Positions 18,876 through 25,327 of a DNA stretch of 64,000 bases are shown here, in pieces; within the stretch, counting starts at the first letter, position 1, and each line of letters opens with the position of its first letter. Source of the stretch: Marixanthomonas sp002364245 (GTDB lineage: Bacteria; Bacteroidota; Bacteroidia; Flavobacteriales; Flavobacteriaceae); NCBI GenBank assembly GCA_963973455.1, contig CAXAZF010000005.1:221120-285119 (forward strand), written 5' to 3'. Below the pieces are notes generated by a model, which made no database searches, was not told where the DNA came from, and saw only the letters and a program-made list of their open reading frames with translations. A program made the translations under genes and the position numbers.

Positions 18876-18898
18876 CAAATATACGTGTAAACACGTAT
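18876..18898 (-). promoter_or_regulatory. -7 element overlapped by a palindrome, upstream of the OmpA lipoprotein gene
   Basis: On the minus strand TATATTTG (18876-18883) fits TAnnTTTG, 30 bases before the start. A near-perfect palindrome, ATACGTGT-AA-ACACGTAT (18881-18898), overlaps its upstream edge. This is the position where a dimeric repressor or an adjacent activator would bind. The regulator is unknown. Confidence 0.45.
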
Positions 18899-18955
18899 AA
18901 CGGGGTAGTTAAGGTTTCCTATTATTTTGTTAAAAAAACTTAAAATCAGGACATT

Positions 18956-18990
18956 AAAAAAACGGATACTACTGTACCCGTTTTGTTTTT
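18956..18990 (-). terminator. terminator after the MscS gene at 19008
   Basis: AAAACGGATAC pairs with GTACCCGTTTT (one wobble) around a short loop, with T and A runs on both sides, 18 bases beyond the stop of the minus-strand channel gene. Confidence 0.75.
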
Positions 18991-19007
18991 AAGCGTTTAA
19001 ATAGATG

Positions 19008-19901
19008 TTAACCTTCTTCTTTAGACGCCATTTGAAGTTTGTTTTTTCCAAAATCCAACGTACGTATTGGGAATGGAATGTTTATTCCAGCTTCATCAAA
19101 GTGTTTCTTAATAAGCATAATGGCCTTATGTTGAGCCGCTAACTTTGGTTTAGGTTTTTTACTGTCAATCCAGAAGCGAGTAACAAAATTGATAGAGCTA
19201 TCACCAAATTCAGTAAAGAAAAAGTCAATGGCTTCTCCTTCTCGGTGTTCAAAGGTTTCACTTATAATTTTTAGCACAATATCCTCTACTTGCTGAAGGT
19301 CGCTTTCATACCCAACGCCACAACTTACATCTACACGGGATCGTTCGCTTAACGAGTAGTTTGTAAATGGGTTATCAACAAATATCGAGTTTGGAATTAT
19401 TACATATTCATTGTCTGTTTGGCGAATGGTAATGTTGCGAAGGCTAATTTCGGTAACATAGCCTTTGTGATCTCCAGCTTCTACAAAATCTCCTATTCTT
19501 ATTTTTGGTAAGAAGGAAAGCAGTAGGCCAGAAAAGGTATTGCTTAGGGTTCCTTGTAGTGCTAAACCAATTGCTAAACCTACAACTCCGGCACCGGCTA
19601 AAACAGACGTCAATACCTTATTGAGTTCCATCACGCCTAATGCAATGAAAAACCCAACCAATAAAACCATAGCAAAAATTATTTTGCTTAGCATTTGCTT
19701 TATGGATTCTTCATTTATCTTTTTCAAGAGAACTTTTCTCGAAAATTTTGATAAGATTCTTGCCAGAAAATAAAAGATTACCATAACCAAAATGGCTACG
19801 GCAAAATTGGGTAACTTTAAAATGATGGCATCTAACCAGCCTCCTAATTTATCCCATAAGCCAGTAATTGCATCATTAACTGAAAATGTTTTCTCATCCA
19901 T
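19008..19901 (-). CDS. small mechanosensitive channel, MscS family
   Basis: A 297-residue MscS homologue with three N-terminal helices (about 28-50, 70-92, 95-125). The pore helix has the classic alternating Gly/Ala pattern (VLAGAGVVGLAIGLALQGTLSNTFSG), then the beta domain RIGDFVEAGDHKGYVTEISLRNITIRQ and YVIIPNSIFVDNPFTNYS. This is the closest of the three MscS-type channels in the window to canonical E. coli MscS in length and pore pattern. It lies 30 bases downstream of the SLC13-type transporter gene in the same direction and may share its transcript. Confidence 0.88.
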   Translation of the reverse strand: MDEKTFSVNDAITGLWDKLGGWLDAIILKLPNFAVAILVMVIFYFLARILSKFSRKVLLKKINEESIKQMLSKIIFAMVLLVGFFIALGVMELNKVLTSVLAGAGVVGLAIGLALQGTLSNTFSGLLLSFLPKIRIGDFVEAGDHKGYVTEISLRNITIRQTDNEYVIIPNSIFVDNPFTNYSLSERSRVDVSCGVGYESDLQQVEDIVLKIISETFEHREGEAIDFFFTEFGDSSINFVTRFWIDSKKPKPKLAAQHKAIMLIKKHFDEAGINIPFPIRTLDFGKNKLQMASKEEG

Positions 19902-19931
19902 AGTATAGTATAATTTTATATTTAATTTTTA

Positions 19932-21749
19932 TTAAAGTAATGCGGAAAGCATAAAAGTACCCAAAATCCAAAGGATTAAGGATAAAATGCCTCCTATGAT
20001 TAAAAAATGCCTGAACTTATAAAAGCCCATACCATATATTAAGGTGTTTGTTTGATACCCCATTGGGGTAAAAAAGCTGAAATTAGCTCCAAACAGTACA
20101 GCTAATATAAATGGCTTGAAAGGCAATTGTAATCCTACAGCCACCGAAATGGCAATAGGTGTCATGATAATTGCTGTAGCATTGTTACTAATTACACCGC
20201 TCATGACCATAGTTATCAAGAAAATAAGACCTATGATTATAACGTTTGATTTCCCACTTAAAACCATAAGTAATTGATCTGATATCCATTGGTCGGCACC
20301 TGTATTGTGCATGGCGACACCCAAGGGAATCATACCTGCCAATAAAAATACGACCTGCCAGTTTACACGATGATACACATCGGTCAATTTAATACAATTA
20401 GAAAGCAACAATAAAGCTACTCCCAACAAAGAACTTATTAATATTGTTAATAGCCCGCTTGCGGCCAGACCAACTATCAATAGTAATATACCAAAAGCAA
20501 TACTCTTTTTAAAATTATTTTTTTCCCTTGGTATTTCATGTTCCTGTAATATAGCTACGTTTTCCAATAATTCCAATCGGGGAATGTCCTCTTTTGGTAT
20601 CTCCACTAAAAGCCTATCTCCTGGTTTTAGGGCAATTTGTCCTATATCTTTTCTAATAAGTCTTTCCCTTGTATTTCGAATGTTTTTACGTTTTCGTATC
20701 GCTATGGGCGTAGCATTTTGAATGGATTGTCTTCTTATTTCTTTTAAAGATTTACCAATTAATGCAGAACCGGGTAAAATTAACAGCTCGGCAAATCCCA
20801 AGTTTTCTGGGTTATCTTCTTCCTCAATATCTTCTAGTTTGTAGACTGTTTCGCTAACACTTAAGCGTTCGTGGATGTCTAAGCCTTCAAATTCATTAAG
20901 GCGCATTAGGTTGTCAAGATTGCAAAGCAATAGAAGTTTGTCACCTTTTTTTAAGGTAATATAACGTCCCGGTGCGTTATTGGTTTGACTGTTTCTTGAA
21001 ATTTTAAGTAGTGAAATGTCTTCATTATTGAATAAAAAAGTGTCTTCAATTTTCTGTCCAATTAGGGAAGAATTTTCAGTAACAAAAACCGAGGTTACAT
21101 AATTTTCAATCTTATACTCATCTTCAATAGTTTCTTTCTTTTCACCAGGCAACCATCTTGAAGCTATCGTTATTATTACTATAGATACCACCAAAAAAAT
21201 TATACCATATAAAGAAAACTCGAAGAAGGAAAAGCGTTCGGCTCCCAAATTCAAGGCTACAGAATTAACAATTAAGTTGGTAGAAGTACCCATTAAAGTA
21301 CAGCTACCACCTAAAATTCCAGCAAATGAAATAGGAAGTAAGAGTTTAGATTCAGGTAAATTAAATCGTTTAGCTATTTCTGAAATTATCTTGATAAAAA
21401 CAATTACAACAGCAGTAGTGCTTATAAATGCTGAAATCCCTGCCGTGATAAACATGAAAACGGGGAGCAATATAATGAAGGGGAGAATATGAAGTTTTTT
21501 TAAAAAACGTGCAAGGGTAGATATCACCCCCGTGTCTTCCATACCAATAGCAACTATCATTAATGCGAGTACAGTAATGGTTGCTGTATTTGAAAAGCCA
21601 GAAATAGCCTCTTCAGGGTTTACCAAACCACATATTGCTAAAGAGACAATAATGAATAATGCTATTTTATCAACGGGAAAAACCTCGAAGGCAAAAAGCA
21701 CGATGGTAATAAGCAAAATAGAAAAAACGAGTATAATTTCTATTGTCAT
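19932..21749 (-). CDS. SLC13/CitT-type permease with RCK_C (TrkA-C) domains
   Basis: A 605-residue inner-membrane transporter: two blocks of helices (about 1-205 and 405-605) enclose a soluble region. That region holds two RCK_C-like domains (about 215-295 and 310-390; DTFLFNNEDISLLKISRNSQ and LILPGSALIGKSLKEI are visible). The transport halves carry Asn-Thr motifs of the DASS superfamily, GTSTNLIVNSVAL in the first and NNATAIIMTPIAI in the second. Such proteins move divalent anions such as sulfate or dicarboxylates, usually with sodium; the ligand is not predictable here. The RCK domains suggest gating by a small ligand. Confidence 0.85.
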   Translation of the reverse strand: MTIEIILVFSILLITIVLFAFEVFPVDKIALFIIVSLAICGLVNPEEAISGFSNTATITVLALMIVAIGMEDTGVISTLARFLKKLHILPFIILLPVFMFITAGISAFISTTAVVIVFIKIISEIAKRFNLPESKLLLPISFAGILGGSCTLMGTSTNLIVNSVALNLGAERFSFFEFSLYGIIFLVVSIVIITIASRWLPGEKKETIEDEYKIENYVTSVFVTENSSLIGQKIEDTFLFNNEDISLLKISRNSQTNNAPGRYITLKKGDKLLLLCNLDNLMRLNEFEGLDIHERLSVSETVYKLEDIEEEDNPENLGFAELLILPGSALIGKSLKEIRRQSIQNATPIAIRKRKNIRNTRERLIRKDIGQIALKPGDRLLVEIPKEDIPRLELLENVAILQEHEIPREKNNFKKSIAFGILLLIVGLAASGLLTILISSLLGVALLLLSNCIKLTDVYHRVNWQVVFLLAGMIPLGVAMHNTGADQWISDQLLMVLSGKSNVIIIGLIFLITMVMSGVISNNATAIIMTPIAISVAVGLQLPFKPFILAVLFGANFSFFTPMGYQTNTLIYGMGFYKFRHFLIIGGILSLILWILGTFMLSALL

Positions 21750-21818
21750 ATATCTTTAGTTGATTTACATAAAGATACATTTAGAAATTATACTCGCTTC
21801 TAAAATATTCTTAAAATA

Positions 21819-22685
21819 TTATCCTAAATACTTTTTTAGGATGTGACTTTTGGATTGTTGACGCAATCTACGAATAGCCTTTTCACGAATTTGACGCACA
21901 CGCTCTCTACTTAAATCGAACGTATCACCAATTTCTTGCAAGGTCATTACTGGTTGTCCGCCAAGTCCAAAGTTTAGTCTTACAACATCTGCTTCTCGAG
22001 GAGATAACGTATCTAAAGCACGATCAATCTCAATTCTAAGTGATTCGTGAATTAAGGACTTATCCGGGTTTGGGCTTTCACCAGAGCTAATAACATCATA
22101 TAAGTTGTTATCGTTTTCACCTTCTTGAAAAGGAGCATCCATCGATAAACTTTTGTTAGAGTTTTTCAATGAGCTCTTTACTTTACGTACAGAAATATCC
22201 AACTCTTTTGCAATTTCTTCTGCGGTAGGTTTACGTTGGTGTACTTGCTCTAAGTGAATAGCGGCTTTATTTATTTTACTAATATCACCAATTTTGTTAA
22301 GCGGCAAACGCACTACACGAGCTTGTTCTGCAATAGCTTGTAAAATAGACTGTCTAATCCACCATACAGCGTATGAAATGAATTTGAAACCACGGGTTTC
22401 ATCAAAACGCTTGGCAGCTTTTACCAAACCAACATTTCCTTCATTTATAAGGTCTGAAAGACTTAACCCTTGATTTTGGTACTGTTTAGCTACCGAAATC
22501 ACGAAACGAAGGTTAGAACGCGTTAGCTTTTCGAGGGCTGCTTGATCACCTTCCCGTATGCGTTGTGCCAATTCTACTTCTTCCTCGGCGGTAATCATGT
22601 CAATTTTACTTACATCTTGTAAATAACTGTTTAAAGACTTAGTTTCCCTGTTTGTAACCTGCTTCGTAATCTTAAGTTGTCTCAT
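21819..22685 (-). CDS. rpoD: primary RNA polymerase sigma factor (sigma-70, RpoD/SigA)
   Basis: A 288-residue sigma-70 factor of the short form typical for Bacteroidota, lacking the long region 1.1 and spacer of proteobacterial RpoD. Region 1.2 starts at SLNSYLQDVSKIDMITAEEE. Region 2 contains SNLRFVISVAKQYQNQGLSLSDLINEGNVGL and the -10 reading helix around FKFISYAVWWIRQSI. Region 3 follows, and region 4 ends with TLQEIGDTFDLSRERVRQIREKAIRRLR. It directs housekeeping transcription from TTTG/TAnnTTTG promoters. A TTAACA-N5-TGTTAA palindrome lies 68-84 bases upstream of the start codon. Confidence 0.95.
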   Translation of the reverse strand: MRQLKITKQVTNRETKSLNSYLQDVSKIDMITAEEEVELAQRIREGDQAALEKLTRSNLRFVISVAKQYQNQGLSLSDLINEGNVGLVKAAKRFDETRGFKFISYAVWWIRQSILQAIAEQARVVRLPLNKIGDISKINKAAIHLEQVHQRKPTAEEIAKELDISVRKVKSSLKNSNKSLSMDAPFQEGENDNNLYDVISSGESPNPDKSLIHESLRIEIDRALDTLSPREADVVRLNFGLGGQPVMTLQEIGDTFDLSRERVRQIREKAIRRLRQQSKSHILKKYLG

Positions 22686-22752
22686 ATATATAGCCTATGT
22701 TTAATTTTAATAACAGGGCATGATAAGGCTTAGAATCCATAAATCCAAATTC

Positions 22753-22769
22753 TTAACATCTTTTGTTAA
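22753..22769. promoter_or_regulatory. TTAACA-N5-TGTTAA palindrome upstream of rpoD
   Basis: Perfect 6-bp arms with a 5-base spacer lie in the divergent region between rpoD and the small membrane protein gene. The same palindrome with the same spacing occurs at 56343-56359 before the DUF1328 gene, which is why it is listed as a candidate operator. Confidence 0.35.
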
Positions 22770-22819
22770 AAATTATGTCGAAAAGGTAGAAATTAAGTAC
22801 TTTATACTAAAAGAAACAA

Positions 22820-23029
22820 ATGAAAAATTATTTTTCAAGCTTCATTATAACCAGTATATTTTTAATTTCAAGTGCAGAAGCGCAAATCCCGAAAGAAGTT
22901 CCGCATCCAGATAATAATAAACCGTTAAATTTATTAGACCCGGCCGACATAATAATATACATTGTTATCCCTGCAATTTTTATAATTTTATTCTTTGTTT
23001 GGCGTAGTAGGCAAAAAAAGAACAAATAA
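22820..23029 (+). CDS. small exported membrane protein
   Basis: A 69-residue protein with an N-terminal signal peptide (about 1-21, ending AEAQ), a short polar linker (PKEVPHPDNNKPLNLLDPAD) and a C-terminal transmembrane helix (about 44-62) followed by the basic tail WRSRQKKNK. Signal peptide plus a single anchor with cytosolic positive charges suggests a type I membrane protein exposing a short periplasmic loop. I recall similar small proteins across Flavobacteriaceae but know no function. It is divergent from rpoD and 65 bases before the aldo/keto reductase. Confidence 0.7.
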   Translation: MKNYFSSFIITSIFLISSAEAQIPKEVPHPDNNKPLNLLDPADIIIYIVIPAIFIILFFVWRSRQKKNK

Positions 23030-23094
23030 TTAGTCGTAATATAACAGTTGAAATAACAACAATTTTTCAACTTTAGTATAAAAAATAAACTTTT

Positions 23095-24042
23095 ATGAAA
23101 AAAACAGTTCTAGGTGGAACAGTTTTAAATGTTTCCCCCATTATTTTTGGAGGAAATGTTTTTGGTTGGACCCTTAACGAGAAAGAATCTTTTGAAATGC
23201 TTGATGCAATATATGAATTAGGCATAAATTGTATTGACACCGCCGATGTGTATTCCCGTTGGGTTGATGGAAATTCAGGAGGCGAATCTGAAAAAATTAT
23301 TGGCAAATGGATGAAAGAACGTGGAAACCGAAAAGATATCATTCTTTGCACCAAAGTTGGGATGGATATAGGACAGGGTGGAATTGATATTTCTGAAAAA
23401 CATATAAAAAAGTCTATTGACAACTCGTTAAACCGTTTACAAACCGACTGTATCAACTTGTACTATGCGCACAAAGACGATGAAAAAACACATCCGGAAG
23501 AAACATTAGGCGCTTTCAAGGATTTGATTGATGAAAGAAAAGTACATTATATTGGTGCTTCAAATTTTTCAGCAAAACGTTTGCGAGAATCCATGATGGT
23601 ATCAAAAGAGAATGAACTACCCGCGTATTCGGTTTTTCAACCGGAATATAACTTAATAGAACGAACTAAATTTGAAGGTGATATTGAAAATGTTTGTAAA
23701 GAGTTTAACTTAGGGGTAGCAACCTATTTTTCATTGGCAAGTGGATTGCTTACTGGAAAATATACTTCAGAAAAAGATATAGAAAACTCTTCTAGAACCA
23801 GTTACGTTAAAAAGCATTGGAACGAAAGGACAAAAAAAATAATTAGCACTGTAAAAAATATAGCAAAAAACCACCGTGTTTCTCCCGCTGCAGTTGCCAT
23901 ATCTTGGGTATTGCATAACCCCTTAATGACCGTCCCCATTGTAAGTGCCACAAAAAAAGAACACCTTGAAGCATTTAAAGAAGCTGCTATTTTAGAGTTA
24001 ACGATCCAAGAAGTGGAAACTTTAAACAGGGTTAGTGCTTAA
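23095..24042 (+). CDS. aldo/keto reductase
   Basis: A 315-residue NADPH-dependent oxidoreductase of the AKR superfamily with an (alpha/beta)8 barrel. The catalytic tetrad is readable: Asp48 and Tyr53 (DTADVYS), Lys87 (LCTKVG) and His126 (YYAHKDD). The C-terminal part has the cofactor-binding pattern VSPAAVAISWVLHNP and PIVSATKKEHL. It probably reduces carbonyl compounds; the substrate is unknown. The closest type is the YajO/Tas-like group, judged from the long VYSRWVDGNSGGESEKIIG loop. Cytosolic. Confidence 0.87.
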   Translation: MKKTVLGGTVLNVSPIIFGGNVFGWTLNEKESFEMLDAIYELGINCIDTADVYSRWVDGNSGGESEKIIGKWMKERGNRKDIILCTKVGMDIGQGGIDISEKHIKKSIDNSLNRLQTDCINLYYAHKDDEKTHPEETLGAFKDLIDERKVHYIGASNFSAKRLRESMMVSKENELPAYSVFQPEYNLIERTKFEGDIENVCKEFNLGVATYFSLASGLLTGKYTSEKDIENSSRTSYVKKHWNERTKKIISTVKNIAKNHRVSPAAVAISWVLHNPLMTVPIVSATKKEHLEAFKEAAILELTIQEVETLNRVSA

Positions 24043-24080
24043 TTTCTGTTTTTTTTAAGATAATGCATTGTAAGCTTCCA

Positions 24081-24088
24081 TATCTTTG
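24081..24088 (+). promoter_or_regulatory. -7 promoter element before the 24131 gene
   Basis: TATCTTTG matches TAnnTTTG exactly and lies 42 bases before the chosen ATG at 24131. It also overlaps the in-frame upstream ATG at 24086, which argues against that start. Confidence 0.45.
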
Positions 24089-24130
24089 GCGTACTTATTG
24101 TATAACTTTTTCAAGAAATTACTAGCAATT

Positions 24131-24781
24131 ATGAAATATATCTTGGCACTCATATGTTTTGGTTTTACCGCTTTTAATTGTTTGGCACAGCTTGACAATC
24201 AAGATGCAAGTGTACGTTTTGAATCCATTGAAAACACCCCGGATGAAACTGAGTCGTTTCTTAATATGCCCGATATAGAGGCTCCAAGTCTTACAAATCC
24301 AAAAAAACCAAATAGTAGTTATTCAAATTTAGGCGAAGAAGACCCTGATATTAACTTTGCAAAAGATGATGGATTGATTGACTATAAAACAGACGAACAG
24401 CCCAAGTACTTCAAGAAAAAAGACAAACCTATGTTAGGCGGTTATTTTAAAGATCAAAAATTGGGCGATGTTAAAACCAAAGGAGCTTATGTAACGGTTA
24501 TGTGCCGTGACCATGAATTTGTAGATGGAGACCGTATTAGAATTTATGCCAACGAAGATATTGTAAGGGGTAACTTATATCTCAATTCTTCTTTTACTCC
24601 TATAAGCATACAATTGCAAGACGGAATTAACAATATTGAATTTGAAGCCCTAAACCAAGGAAGTTCTGGTCCCAATACTGCCGAACTGCATGTATATGAT
24701 GAAAAAGGGCAAATAATTTCAGCCAAAGAGTGGAACTTAGGCACTGGATATAAAGCTACGTTTGTGGTTATTAAAGAATAA
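24131..24781 (+). CDS. hypothetical exported protein
   Basis: This encodes 216 residues with a signal peptide (about 1-20, ending CLAQ), then an acidic low-complexity region (about 20-90, many Asp, Glu, Pro, Asn and Ser) and a compact beta-rich C-terminal domain (about 100-216). The pattern VTVMCRDHEFVDGDRIRIY...GNLYLNSSFTPISIQLQDGINNIEFEALNQGSSGPNTAELHVYD looks like an immunoglobulin-type or secretion-associated beta-sandwich. I do not recognise a named family. Periplasmic or surface location is inferred. The start at 24131 is chosen because it gives a proper signal peptide. Confidence 0.65.
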   Translation: MKYILALICFGFTAFNCLAQLDNQDASVRFESIENTPDETESFLNMPDIEAPSLTNPKKPNSSYSNLGEEDPDINFAKDDGLIDYKTDEQPKYFKKKDKPMLGGYFKDQKLGDVKTKGAYVTVMCRDHEFVDGDRIRIYANEDIVRGNLYLNSSFTPISIQLQDGINNIEFEALNQGSSGPNTAELHVYDEKGQIISAKEWNLGTGYKATFVVIKE

Positions 24782-24794
24782 TGAACTTCTGAAG

Positions 24795-24802
24795 TATCTT
24801 TG
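24795..24802 (+). promoter_or_regulatory. -7 promoter element before the 24824 gene
   Basis: TATCTTTG, an exact TAnnTTTG match, 21 bases before the ATG at 24824. It also covers an in-frame ORF start at 24800, which supports the later start. Confidence 0.5.
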
Positions 24803-24823
24803 CTTCTAAAAAAAATAAAAAAT

Positions 24824-25309
24824 ATGCTTACAGATTTTAAAAATCTACCAGACGATTCCCGTATCTGGATATACCAAACCAATCGTAAATTTACTGATGA
24901 GGAAACTGCTGAAATTGAAGAAAAAACAGCTTCTTTTTTAAAAGAATGGACTGCTCATGGATCTGATTTACAAGCTGGTTTTGAAATTAAACACAACCGT
25001 TTTATCGTTATTGGCTTAAATCAATCCATTGCCTCGGCATCAGGCTGTAGTATAGATGCTTCAGTACATTTTATTCAATCATTGGAGAAAGAGTACAACG
25101 TGGATTTAATGGACAAAATGAACGTTACGTTTTATTCTGGTGATTATATAGCGCACAAACCACTTTCCGATTTTAGGAAAATGGCAAAAAGCAAATCGGT
25201 TTCCAAAAACACGATTGTTTTTAATAATTTAGTGAATACTAAAGAAGAATATCTTGAGAATTGGGAAGTGCCTGCAAAAGAGTCTTGGCACAATCGTTTT
25301 TTATCATAG
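24824..25309 (+). CDS. conserved Bacteroidota protein of unknown function (often misnamed ABC transporter ATPase)
   Basis: A 161-residue soluble protein. Recognisable stretches are PDDSRIWIYQTNRKFTDEE at the N terminus, FLKEWTAHGSDLQAGFEIKHNRFIVIGL, ASGCSIDASVHFIQSLE, and a C-terminal VFNNLVNTKEEYLENWEVP. This family is widespread in Bacteroidota. Some records name it ABC transporter ATPase, but no Walker A or ABC signature is present, so that name is wrong. The conserved ASGCSID stretch might be functional. It precedes the GH3 fusion gene by 18 bases and may be co-transcribed. Confidence 0.75.
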   Translation: MLTDFKNLPDDSRIWIYQTNRKFTDEETAEIEEKTASFLKEWTAHGSDLQAGFEIKHNRFIVIGLNQSIASASGCSIDASVHFIQSLEKEYNVDLMDKMNVTFYSGDYIAHKPLSDFRKMAKSKSVSKNTIVFNNLVNTKEEYLENWEVPAKESWHNRFLS

Positions 25310-25327
25310 TTTTTGTACTTTCGGTTT

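Noticed and set aside
24824..25309. Name ABC transporter ATPase for the 161-residue protein
   Set aside because: No Walker A, Walker B or ABC signature motif is visible.
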